Source: Daphnia pulex (taxonomy: Eukaryota > Arthropoda > Branchiopoda > Diplostraca > Daphniidae). Taken from it: a DNA stretch of 64,000 bases. The translations under genes were made by a program, and so were the position numbers. Location: NCBI RefSeq assembly GCF_021134715.1, contig NC_060023.1, forward strand, positions 11,594,001 through 11,658,000, read 5' to 3'. Shown in pieces: positions 47,917 through 59,765 of the stretch; the first letter of the stretch is position 1, and each line of letters opens with the position of its first letter. Under the pieces are notes generated by a model. The model was not told the origin of the DNA and made no database searches. It was given only the letters and a program-made list of their open reading frames with translations.

Positions 47917-49239
47917 ATGAATGCACTTGATGTTAACGAAGCCAGGAAACGGTTGGTGGATGTTTTGGGAGATTCTTCTAAGAAGTAAATAAATCAGATT
48001 TGATATTTGTGGTGGTATATCTCTAATATCATGTTTTATTTAGTTATTTTGCCCACCTGAAATCGTGGTTTTGTATGAGGGTAAGAAATGTTTCTTTTAT
48101 ACTATCCATTCAGTCATAACTGACATTCTCTCTATTTAGACAAGCAAAGAAGAGTTTGATCGCCAAGCCAGATTGTACCTGAAAGTAGACCAAGTTCATC
48201 TTCACAATGAGTTTCTTTTGGCCATTGTTACAAAATGTCAAAGCTTGTGCCAGCCTTCAACCTATGTCTATCATGGTGTGAAGCAAAAGCCAATTGTTGT
48301 CACTGAAGTGAACAAAATCAGACCACATACCATTCCTCTACAGAAACGTAATTCTGTTGAAATCAAACCGATCACTGTGACAAGACAAGTTTACCCAAAG
48401 AACAAGCCTCTCACTGTCAACTTTGATGTAATATGTCTTAATTATTGGAATTTTCATTGGAGACCTTGATTAACATAATTCTTTTCTTATCTAGAATCGA
48501 TTCCAACCAGTGAATCCAGTTTCTCTGTTACCATTTTCTGCTCCTTGCACTGTAGAGAAACCACAGCTTCGTTACTGCAGCCAGGATCTAATTTTACCTG
48601 ACGCTGGACTCGTTCACGGTCGAATGCTAGTAGCAGCTTGGGATGCTGGTTTGGATCATGGTTGTGAAGACAAAGCCATCAAACTGATACTGGCAGCTAC
48701 CAAGCAATTTCTTAAAGAACTGATAATTGCTATCATAACAAACCGGAAAGGGTACCGCCTTCGAGAGAACAAAGTCATCTATTCGGTTGGCCAACCTACA
48801 ATTAATCCGTGGCTACACAATTCATGGTCCATCCAAGACAGTACCAGTAACAGGTAAATATTTATTGTACAGTCCTATTCTTTTTCAACAACAATGTTTC
48901 TAAGTGTTCTCATTTTAAATCAGTTATCTGACCGAAATTTCGCAAGCTGCGGAACCACCTCACGTTCCTGCCATACCCCAAACATCTCAGAAAGCAGAGC
49001 GGGATTCCGCATTCTACCTAGCGTGCACTACCGAACAAGTTACCGCACTTCAACCGATTTCCGTTCTTGACGTTTTTCAAACTTTACAAGTAAGTCGATA
49101 TTTAATTTCAAAACTTCAAACTAATCCTCATGTTTCTTTATTGAATAAACAATAGGTTAAAAAGGGCGTCATTCCCTGGCACACAGTGCACGCCGTCAAT
49201 ATGGAACGCATTTCACAGCGCCTCTATCACCCCAATTAA
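47917..49239 (+). CDS. TADA1: Transcriptional adaptor 1 (SAGA subunit)
   Basis: Six exons (47917-47984, 48044-48080, 48140-48427, 48495-48853, 48924-49089, 49156-49239) give 333 residues; human TADA1 has 335. Features include the N-terminal EARKRLVDVLGD...YFAHLKSWF, EEFDRQARLYL, VHLHNEFLLAIVTKCQ, and the histone-fold-like segment LILPDAGLVHGRMLVAAWDAGL. The C terminus ends VKKGVIPWHTVHAVNMERI, as in the family. TADA1 is a core histone-fold subunit of the SAGA acetyltransferase complex. It converges on WDR5. Confidence 0.96.
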
Positions 49240-49473
49240 ACTCGAATCTACTTGCTTAAAGAAATTATAACGATTAAAAAAAAAGATGTTTGTATTGTCG
49301 ACGAGGAGGCCATGAGAAGTCAAGAATGCCAGGAAACTTTTTTATACCAAGAAATTGCATTTTTTTTTCCTCAAAATTCTCCTATAAAGTACACACCTCA
49401 AAACTGCTTTTCATCGTCTTTTTTCCCATTATTTTTTGTTGTTGGTTCATTGCGACAAAGCTAAATGCGCGGT

Positions 49474-51062
<1,589 letters not shown>

Positions 51063-51820
51063 TTTGATTAAATAAGAAGTTGCCAACAGTATACTTGAAT
51101 CTCAAGCACAATAGCGAATTTACAATGTTTTCCTGGACAGTGATGAGTGGACTCAACAGTCAGCTGCTACACTGGCACAGGATTGTTAATCAGTGTTTGG
51201 CAACTATCCAAACTGTATTAATATTTTTTGTTTTTTTTGCAAATTTTTCTTATGATTCGTAGACGGCCTCAACACCTTTCTTTTATTTAGTGTAAGGTAC
51301 GCACGAGATTTGCCCAGCTGTGTGCCTTAATAATATTTTGCATTACAGGCACTGAACTGCGGTAATAAAGAACATGGTCGTTCTCTTCTTCTTCACCAAC
51401 TGTCACAAGCAACACTGAAACACTCAACACAAATAGTGTAATAAGTGAATCCAATTAAAGTCGCCGTCAAAACGTGAGAATCCAACAAAACGCAACACTT
51501 AACATTCGTGACAACGCTTTCGGCAGCACGGGTTTACTACTCGTGTTGAGCCAAACGTCCACCAGATGGCGTCGACTTGATCAGCGACATCTATGATTAA
51601 CTAACCAAGTTTAGACTGGATTCGCGCCAAGAGTTTGAAATTTAAAATCGAGTTTCCTCGTTCAGGTTTTATCTCATGCGCAAGCTTAGTGGAAATGGGG
51701 TGAACATGTTCATTTCAACCATAAGTAGTTCACTACTAATCTAGACGTATTTGTCGTTTATAACACAAGAGTAGTCATGTGATTTAATAGTAAACGGTAA
51801 AATGCTTTTAATCTAATGAT
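51063..51820. other. Intergenic, WDR5 upstream region
   Basis: No gene seen. A CTCF-like motif CCACCAGATGGCG lies at 51559-51571, at the boundary between conserved housekeeping genes and the accessory lectin/receptor cluster. Confidence 0.5.
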
Positions 51821-52801
51821 CTAATTATTTGTTTTCAAAATATCAGCACTATGTCGTAGAGATTTAGATTCACAGATAAACGAGTAACGATGATCGGTAC
51901 AACTCAAGTCATTCCATTCATGAATAAGGAGGGTTTCATTAAACGTTAAAACCCAAATTAGACATTCTTCTTGTGTACTTCCATGTACACGTGATGGTTC
52001 TCCCTCTTGCCAATTCATTTCTCTCGTGAGAATATCGCCTGTACCAGCCCACATCCAAGTTGATCGATTGCCGTAAAGACGATTACCGGATGTCAAGTAT
52101 AATTGTTTTTGAACTAAATTTTGAAAATTAGATTTCATTCAATTATACTTTGTAAAGAACATTTCCGTGATCACCATTTTTTTTCTCTGCTTTGAGTTGT
52201 TTGGCTAAATTGTTTTCTTCTTCTTTCGTCTCAAGCGACAGCAATTCCATGCCGTACTGCCGGCAATAATGGAGAGCACTCCACCAGTTTCTCTGTGAAA
52301 TAATTAGTGATGTAACCCAACAAGTGATTGAATTTCATTTAAATGAGACTGCTCTATATGTGTTTTATAATACATCTTCAGAGACGATGCAGTAGCATTC
52401 GCCGTTTACTTTCAAACAACGAAATTTTTTGGCCGTGAAATGTTTTGGGCAAGTTCCTTGTTACGCGAATTAAAAGATCAATTAAAGAAAGGTGAGTGTG
52501 AATAACTAAAAAGAAGTTAACCATTCATACCATGAATCAGGATATCGTTAATGTGATCCTCCTTTGAAATCTAATATTAACACAAAAAGAAAATTAATTT
52601 AAAAAACGACTAATTACAGATTAAATGATTTACCGTTTCAATCAGTGCAAAATATTCATCCTCGAGACTTTCAATTTCTTGTAAAAAGCTCGTGGATTCA
52701 GCACTAACAGGTGTAATTGGTACTATCACGCACAAACTGGCCATCAAGAAAACGATGAACGAGAAACTCAAAAAGTAGAAACAGTCGTTGGTTGTAATCA
52801 T
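51821..52801 (-). CDS. C-type lectin-like secreted protein 1
   Basis: Exons 52801-52634, 52570-52531, 52456-52374, 52292-52175 and 52113-51821 keep frame to 233 residues. An N-terminal hydrophobic segment (FLSFSFIVFLMASLCVIV) acts as signal peptide or anchor. The CTLD begins TCPKHFTAKKFRC and continues RNWWSALHYCRQYGMELLSLET and WMWAGTGDIL. In the site-2 region EPS replaces EPN/QPD while HEWND keeps the WND motif, followed by CTDHRYSFICES. Calcium and sugar binding are therefore uncertain. The gene is first in a tandem set of three with the same exon plan (signal exon, short linker, CTLD exons). Confidence 0.85.
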
Positions 52802-53055
52802 TCTTGAGCGACGGGATTTTCTAAAGTGACTTGAAAAAACAAACAAATGGAACCATTCCACACTTATTCTTGATTACAGGAAGTGAGGTTAACCACAATG
52901 TAATTTCCTGTCGAGATTTTAAAAATTAGCCTTTGTTTTGTTTTTCCCGAACGAAACAAGATCCGATGCAAATTGTATTAGAACTCGTTCAAATTACAAA
53001 CGCATGGTCGTGTAATAATTGCTGTTTTATAAAACACAGGTGATCAGTGTTCAAG
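52802..53055. other. Short spacer between lectin-like genes 1 and 2
   Basis: About 250 bp, AT-rich, presumably the promoter of lectin-like gene 1 and the 3' end of gene 2. No motif identified with confidence. Confidence 0.5.
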
Positions 53056-53973
53056 TCAAGTCTTTGATAAATTGCGGCTATTAAGCGGGAAAAAATCAAG
53101 AAACTTTTGACAAAGAAAATGGTTCTCCTCGAAACAGGATTCTGATAAAAAATCTCCTTTACTGGAGAATTTCAGGCAAGACTCGAATTCACTTGCGTCG
53201 CTGCTGCTATTAGGATTTTGATATAGCTGGCCAGTATTCATCCAAATCATCTGACCGCGGACGAAACGATCCGTCGCGCTAGTCCAGTACCATTCGCCTT
53301 TTCCATCGACGGCCGATGGATTGTTGACTTTGTGTTTAATCCATTCTACTTTGTCCGTCGGTACATCTGCCAGAGTCATCCGAAATTGACGGCAAAATGC
53401 TTCGGCTTTGTACCAAGTCGCCTTTGTCATTTAAAAAGCAAAACTTTGGTCACTATCACATGTCAACTTCTAATGCGCCGTATTAGGCTACACAGAAACC
53501 ACTTACCTTTTTATGGCTGAAACAAAGGCATTCGTTTATTCCAGACGCATGACAACGGAACTTCAATCCCTCATTGGCAGGTTCTTGCATTAGCATTTTG
53601 GGACAGATTCCTAAAAACAAATATGTTAATTCAAAGTACTCCACAGTTCTTTATAAGGCTTACCTTTTAGCAGTTGGACAAATGGTGGATTTTGCATCTC
53701 TGAGAGCATCTGTCGAATAAAATTTAAATAAATAAATGTTCCTTTCGTTACAAAGAAAATGTTGTTTACCGTTAAGATATTTTGTTCTGTAGACTGAACC
53801 AGGGAACTTAATCGCTCAACTAATCGATCCTGAAAGATGACGTCTTTTTTCACTTCAAGTGGATCGTCCATATCCAATAACGGATTTAATGTATTCTGTG
53901 CAGCGATCAAGTTAACGACCGTTAACTGAATAAAAAATACAAAAACCGGCGCAAAGTTCACTACGATTTTCAT
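53056..53973 (-). CDS. C-type lectin-like secreted protein 2
   Basis: Exons 53973-53770, 53709-53664, 53610-53507 and 53421-53056 give 239 residues. There is a signal peptide (APVFVFFIQLTVVNLIAAQ), a linker with a probable short coiled helix (DRLVERLSSLVQSTEQN), then a CTLD: ICPKML, FRCHASGINECLCFSHKKATWYKAEAFC, WYWTSATDRFV, ESCLKF and the final ESCFEENHFLCQKF. The cysteine frame is kept, but the EPN/QPD and WND calcium motifs are absent, so it is probably not a canonical Ca-dependent sugar binder. It shares architecture with its neighbours. Confidence 0.83.
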
Positions 53974-54236
53974 GGCAGCGGTAAAACCCTAGACACAGCG
54001 GAGTGATAAATTATAGTTACTTACTCCACTTTAGGCATGCTTTTTAAATAAAAATAGGAAATCCTTTGTCACTTTGAGATTGACCGCAACCTATCGGATA
54101 AATATTATCTACAGGAATTTCAAGCACCAAAATTAACCGCGTTCAAATTCGGTGGTTTATTTGTTTGTTGCAGAAACCACTAAACTTCCGTGTGCATCAT
54201 CGCTACATGTGTTAAAGTTTAGAAAATAAGAAATTA

Positions 54237-55161
54237 TTATGAAATATTTATGAATTGTTGACAAATGAATTGTTTCTTTTCCAAGCAGGATTCCGGATAG
54301 AATGTGAGTGTGTTATTGTTTAAACTGGAGCTGATGCAAGTTGTGGGTTGTGTCCAACTAGAGGTCGTGTTTTCGTTAAGGGGAGGCAATCCACTTAAAG
54401 TCAATTCATCAAGTCCATTAATTTGAAGCGATCGCTTAGAGGCTTTTTCTCGGCTCAAAATGGATCCATTACGGAAAATCCAGACCCGCCGAGTAATAAA
54501 GTCATTTGCTGACGTCCAAATGCCAGCTGATTGATCAAGAAAAAAATTTGTAACGAGATTAGATCTTGGCCTGCAATTTCTATCTTACCAGTCATAAGTG
54601 TTTTAACTGTTTGATCTTCAGCAGGGTTTCCAAATGGAAAAGATATCAAATGCATGCCGTGATAATCGCAAAAGGCATCAGCTGTAAACCAGTTCACTTT
54701 CTCCTGATTAAAGTCAATCCTACATTGAATCAGAGTAATAACGAAATGTGTTAATTAAGTCAAACCTTCTTTGAACTCCAGCAAATGCAACCATGAAGTT
54801 CCGTGACGATTTTGCATTCGAATTGGCTGTCAAATTCCAACGGACAAGTTCCTTGTTGGAATTAAATTCAAATTTTTACAACAAATTTCAATTCTGAACG
54901 AGCATCAACAGATTTACCTTCCCAGATACGAAAAAAAGTGCTTTGACTCATCCGATCTTTCTAAGAAAACACAACTATTAGTTAAATTGCATCATTAATT
55001 TTGAGTTTTTACCAACTCACCAAATTACGGAGACGAACCGTTCTTGCTTTTAGCAATTTGATCTGCTGATTCACGATTGTTGTTCCATGTGTTTCGGATG
55101 TTTGCGATGTTGAAAAAATTGCAGCGATAAAGAAAATGAATAAACAATTGATCCGGCGCAT
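54237..55161 (-). CDS. C-type lectin-like secreted protein 3
   Basis: Exons 55161-55021, 54960-54918, 54851-54766, 54703-54589 and 54526-54237 give 224 residues. Signal peptide INCLFIFFIAAIF; helix VNQQIKLLKARTVRLRN; CTLD from TCPLEFDSQFEC through GCICWSSKKEKVNWFTADAFC, GIWTSANDFITRRVWIF and TCISSSLN to ESCLEKKQFICQQF. The calcium-site motifs are missing. Without the 54527-54588 intron the frame appears to end early; that is an intron, not a frameshift. Tandem divergence at likely ligand loops is usual for secreted arthropod lectins involved in immunity or matrix; here the role is inference. Confidence 0.82.
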
Positions 55162-55435
55162 TTTGGTATGGGACTTTGAAGGCGGTCACTAAAGTAAAAC
55201 ACACAAAAATGGTATGGCGTAGACTCGTCGTCGTTTCAGTAAAGCTTTCCTAAATGTTTTAACCACTTCCGTTTGAACCACGAACAAATACCGCAAAACT
55301 ATTTTCAGGATTAATTGTGTTCTTGTTCGTTAACCTTGTAATTTGATTAAAACCAAGAGATTACACTGGTTTGTACCAATTTCCTGAATGAGACATTAAC
55401 TATACGTTTAATCAAATAAAACATCAAGTTTTCTT
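55162..55435. other. Spacer between lectin-like gene 3 and the hevein receptor
   Basis: About 270 bp with no open frame of note; presumed promoter of lectin-like gene 3. Confidence 0.5.
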
Positions 55436-57682
55436 TTAATAATTAGTCGGAAACTGAGGAACAGAAGGAGGAGCAAACCGTGGTTTGTTCAGAACTTTGC
55501 CCAAACTGACTGCTTCATCGTAAACGCCTTGACCCCTGTGCAAACAACGAACGGTTATTGCCAAAAATCAGATGAACATTAATTAGCACAGAAAAATACT
55601 TACAGCAAATCACTAGCGCTGTTACTATTCAATTGTGGTAGAGGGAAGACAAAGGGGTAATTGATCTCTTCATAGTAATCTGCATGATCTTCACTGCCAT
55701 TGAAAGAAGAGTGTCCTGGATTGCTGAATCCTAAACCTGGCGGACGGGGAGCTCTTTGGTGATCAGTAAGCGAATACTCATTTTTTGAATTAGAGTGATG
55801 TTCGTTATCTAATGCCGAGTTTTTATTCCTGGAGAACAACCATCGAGTTATTTGGATGAAACAGAAGAAATTTAAGAAATAATATACTTAAAATGATATT
55901 TGAAGCATACAACGACAAGAATCAGGATCACTAAAAGGAAGAAAATGACTGAGCTCGTGGCGATGGCAATCCATTTGATGTAACCTTCGTCCTGTCCTGT
56001 TTTTTAAAAAATGATTTTAAAAAAGATGAGCTATTTCAAGTGATGAATTTCAGTTGAGTACCGGAAGGGAAAGAGGAGACTTCTATTTCGCATATGCTCA
56101 AATCAACTAGCGGTTTGAGCCGGATGAATCTTTTGGAACCAGTGATCAAATTGATCGTCAGATTAGACAAGAAGATGACCGCTTTGCCATACTCAATAGT
56201 ATCGTTGAACGTTTTCTCCCAGTGAGTCGTTTCATTATTCCAAGTTTTATCAATATCCACTACTGACACGTTAAACACATATAAACTAGCTGCAGTAATT
56301 AAGTACACAATTAGAATGAAATAAAAAATGGAATATTTTATGTTATATACTTTTGTGCGTTGTAATGCGGATGTCTTGTATCTTACTGTGGGTACTTTCG
56401 ATTGGAATTTTTTGAACAACTTCCTTTGGGAAAAGACGACAAGTGAGAAGGTTCCCATCGACAATTTCACTTAAAGTTTCCATAGATTTGTAAACGACGT
56501 TTTCATCTAAAAACAAAACATGAGATGACAAGATCAAACTGAAACTTTTCTTGCACTTTCATACCACACTCAGGAAGAAGATTATCCGGCCAAGTGCCGT
56601 CGTCCTGATTACAGGTAATCGGTTGAGGTTGAGAGATTGTCTTCAGGATCGATCCCGGTTTGCAAAATAAATACCAGAAATTTTTTTCCCCACTCGACAG
56701 CGTACGCTGTTTAATGGGTATCTGCGGAAAGATGCTGTAATTGGGCGACGGCAGGCTGCAATTAGCGATTTCATTACAGTGGCCAAAATAACGTTGACAG
56801 CCATCGTCGCAATGTAAGTTTATGTTGTTTTCTATGTCGCTTCCGCAAAACCCGTGTTTTGAACAACACAATTTGTCCGGGCAGTACCTGTTGTCATTTT
56901 CCACACCACAGAGATTACCTGTATCGATAAAAATATCCGTCATTTGTACGAGTAGTGGGGTAAACAAATGTATAACGTGAAATGTAGTATAACCTTTACT
57001 AGGAAATCCAATGGATGCGTTCACTACAGAATCACCAAACAGGAAAATTAGGATCGCGCATGTACCAAAATTTAGAAATGAAAGATACATTATTGCTGTA
57101 CCTCTAAATGGATGACAGTGACCGTAATTCGAATTACAAAATGTAATACAATGACCTTCTTCGTCACCGCAATATCCTAAAGTTGAACAGCACAATTGGT
57201 TCGGGCAACTTCTCTTAACTTTGGGACCGCAGTCTTGATCTGTATCTATATATAGATCAGACGATAGTCATTTGTACTAATAGGCGGGTAAACCTAATTT
57301 ATAAGTGAAATACTTTACCTCTACTAGAAGCTTCAGTCGATGCGTTCACTACAGAATCACCAAAAATGAAATAAATTAGAATTTAACGACTATTTAGAAA
57401 CTATTGCTTTACCGCTAGATGGATGGCAGTGGCCGTATTGCGGCTGACAACCTGAAATACAATGTTCGCCTGTTTCACCACAATATCCATATTTCGAACA
57501 GCATAAGTTGTTGGGGCATTTCGGTTCACCTGAGCCACACTTTTGGCATTCTGGATTACAAAGGATGAAAGATAAACAATTAAACCAATTTAAGAAAAAT
57601 TATTTTTACCGCAGAGTGGAATGGATCCCAGCAGATGAGCACCGAAAATCGTCAACACGACAAACCTCTCCGATAATAACAT
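55436..57682 (-). CDS. Hevein-domain (CBM18) transmembrane receptor-like protein
   Basis: Eleven exons (57682-57610, 57550-57413, 57348-57319, 57245-57102, 57023-56994, 56918-56565, 56506-56351, 56289-56062, 55996-55888, 55828-55604, 55535-55436) give 528 residues. After a signal peptide come three hevein-type domains (about 26-66, 85-126, 141-183). The first has CPNNLCCSKYGYCGETGEHC, with aromatic residues at two chitin-contact positions; domains 2 and 3 have CCSTLGYCG and CCSKHGFCG. Then follow a CCP-like module (about 187-257), a fucolectin/F5-8-type module (about 258-380: IVDGNLLTCR, SLYVFNVSVVD, KRFIRLKPLVDLSICEIEV) and a TM helix (about 391-415). The 110-residue tail holds YYEEINY, a Src-SH2-like pYEEI. 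All introns outside the tail share one phase. Likely a chitin or glycan sensor; function inferred. Confidence 0.8.
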
Positions 57683-58054
57683 GTTACTTCATTGAGAATA
57701 TGTCCGACTGGTTCAAAGTAGAATTTAAAAAAAAACAAAGAAATGTCTCAAGCAGTAATCCAAGCATTAACATTTGTAGCGTGAAGTTATATTATTATCT
57801 GTAATCGAAAGCAGACCCGGACATGTGGTGAAGGAAACCGGTTTTCCGGTCTCGATAACTTAAAGAAACAAAAGCAAGCATTAACAAACATATTTAAACA
57901 TTTGAGAAATTTTTATGTTGCTTAACACTAGATCCACTTTTTGAATTGACAACTATAACGTTTGACAATGACAATTGCATTTCAACATTCGAAAATGTTA
58001 TCAACACATAATTCAACTATTTTTAGTTGCAAGAGTTATTTCGCGTGAAGTTGT
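57683..58054. promoter_or_regulatory. Promoter interval of the hevein receptor with conserved block
   Basis: 57821-57850 contains ACATGTGGTGAAGGAAACCG followed by GTTTTCCGGT. It is repeated almost unchanged at 59565-59594 ahead of the broken copy. The core AAACCGGTTT is a 10-bp palindrome and, on the minus strand, GGAAAACC is a half-site-like Rel motif. Retention may reflect recent duplication or constraint. Confidence 0.4.
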
Positions 58055-58866
58055 TTAGGTGGGAGAATCGGGAACATGAGGAGGTGGAAAGTTAGGTTTG
58101 CCCAAAGGTGGGTTTGGAGTCTCGTAATCACCGCCTGTCGAGACTTCACCTCTGCGAATGGCAGATTATTCGTTAGTATAATTTCAAACAAAAATTATAG
58201 TTAGACAAGTAAAATGGACTTACTCAGGAGTAACTTTCATTGGATTGTCTTTGCCTCGAAGGTTCCCTGTGTCGCAATATTCGTACATGTACATGTCTTC
58301 GTATACGTTGTCATCGTCCGTTTGAAATGGAGGAAATGGAGGCATTGTTTTCGGTGGTCCTGGAACATGTGGGGATTGTCGGCGACCGAAAATATATTGA
58401 TTATTTACAGAGGGATTCTCTGATTTAAGACTACCTCTGTCACGTCTAAAAGGTTTAAAAATTAGTGAAAAAAAAATTAGGTTCTGAAATGTAAAATACA
58501 TCACTGTTAAGTTATCTACCTCTGTGATGACCGAATCCATTTTTTAGTTACGAAGACGGTTACAACCAACAGAAGCAAGACAATTATTGGAACAGTGATA
58601 GCCACAGTCAACGTGGCGGTATCGTGTCCTTTTTTAATTTCTTGGGTACAGGTACGTTTTAGGCAACTCAACGAACAGTTAAGCGTCGCACAATTACCAA
58701 TTTTATTTTTGGGACCACAGGTTTGAAATTGACAGTCTATTTTTTTTAAATAAATGCAATTAAATCGTTTTTAATAAGACAGGGATGTCAACTTGTTACC
58801 GGCAAATTGAAGGAAGCTGCCAAAGAAAACAGAAAACAGGAAAAATATGGTGAAATTCATCATCAT
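58055..58866 (-). CDS. Small single-pass membrane protein with Cys-rich ectodomain and tyrosine tail
   Basis: Exons 58866-58800, 58736-58520, 58445-58224 and 58151-58055 give 200 residues. Signal peptide (NFTIFFLFSVFFGSFLQFA); short ectodomain with seven cysteines (DCQFQTCGPKNKIGNC...CSLSCLKRTC) that fits no family I know; TM helix (TLTVAITVPIIVLLLLVVTVF); tail of about 110 residues. The tail is proline-rich with VYEDMYMYEY (residues 142-151; YEDM is a YxxM PI3K-SH2-type motif) and ends GKPNFPPPHVPDSPT. Tail blocks PGPP, acidic-Y-E-(E/D) and KP-x-F-x-PP-x-VP recur in order in the hevein receptor next door. No ITAM spacing was seen. A signalling partner or decoy is possible; inferred. Confidence 0.75.
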
Positions 58867-59186
58867 AACTCGCTAAAAAAAATGAACCTTTCAGAATTTT
58901 CCTAAACAAGTAAATAAAAAAACGGCCGTAAGTTGAAAACTAAGAAAAAGTTGTTCTGTGTATAACCGTTTCCGGTATTGCTACTTTTATCAAGGAAGTG
59001 GTGACTTTTCTAAGCTGATGTCAGAGAAAAAAGAGAAAGAAGGTAATATCGATAGCACCTTAAACTTTAATCAAAACGTTCTATACTCACAAAAGTCTCA
59101 TCCGTTCAAAATTGATTCCGTTCAATACGGAATCACAAAAGTCAATATAAATTAGGATCGATAGGTACGATAAACTATTGCTTTAC
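58867..59186. other. Spacer, duplicated 5' flank of the small membrane protein
   Basis: Sequence at 59010-59110 (GAGAAAGAAGGT, GATAGCACCTTAAA, TTTAATCAAA) recurs at 60715-60780 upstream of the paralogue, marking the duplicated block's edge. Confidence 0.55.
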
Positions 59187-59410
59187 CTTTAGATGGATGA
59201 CGGCGACCATATTGCGAATTACAAGCTGTATTGCTAAGTCCATCTGTTTCACCACAATATCCATGTTTCGAACAGCATTTCGGTTTATCGGAGCCGAACC
59301 TATGGCATTCTGGATTACACAGTATAAGAGCTGAACAATGAAAAAAATTTAAGGAAAAGAATTCTTTTACCGCAGAGTTGTATGGATCCCAGCAGATGAG
59401 CACCAAACAT
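59187..59410 (-). pseudogene. Broken duplicate of hevein receptor exons 1-2
   Basis: Exon 1 remnant (59410-59371) reads GAHLLGSIQLCG as in the intact gene, but its upstream signal-peptide codons are out of frame and the original ATG is lost. Exon 2 (59309-59187) keeps KCCSKHGYCGETDG but has CG to FG, a deletion of the CPNNL segment and a C-to-R change near the end, so at least three disulphide cysteines are gone. No later exons follow before the next gene, so only the 5' part was duplicated. Confidence 0.75.
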
Positions 59411-59765
59411 CTTTAACACGACAAATCTTTGATTATAACACGAAGTTCATTCGGAATATGCGCATATGCCTGTTTCTAGGTAGATTTTTAAAAATACCTC
59501 GAAGCAATAATCAAACATTATAGCGTGAAATTTTATTATTATCTGATATCCACAGCGACCCCGAACATGTGGTGAAGGAAACCGGTTTTCCGGTGTCGAT
59601 AAATTAATTTAAGAAACAAAATTAAGCAAGCAATATCGACAAGATTAAAATATTAGTGAAATTTCAAAAGTTGGCTAAACAGTAACGTTTGACAAAGACA
59701 ATTGCATTTCAGCAATATTAGAAAATGTTATCAATACATAATTCAACTATTAAGTGTTGCAAGAG
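59411..59765. other. Spacer, duplicate of the hevein promoter interval
   Basis: It carries the second copy of the GGTGAAGGAAACCGG block (59565-59594) and the TTTTATTATTATCTG leader, matching 57785-57850. No gene seen. Confidence 0.55.

Noticed and set aside
54455-54697. Apparent frameshift in lectin-like gene 3
   Set aside because: A 62-bp GT-AG intron (54527-54588) explains it and restores the CTLD.
55436-57682. Plant or fungal contamination as the source of the hevein domains
   Set aside because: The exons lie within an arthropod-style spliced gene with animal-type CCP and F5/8-like modules, flanked by arthropod genes on the same contig.
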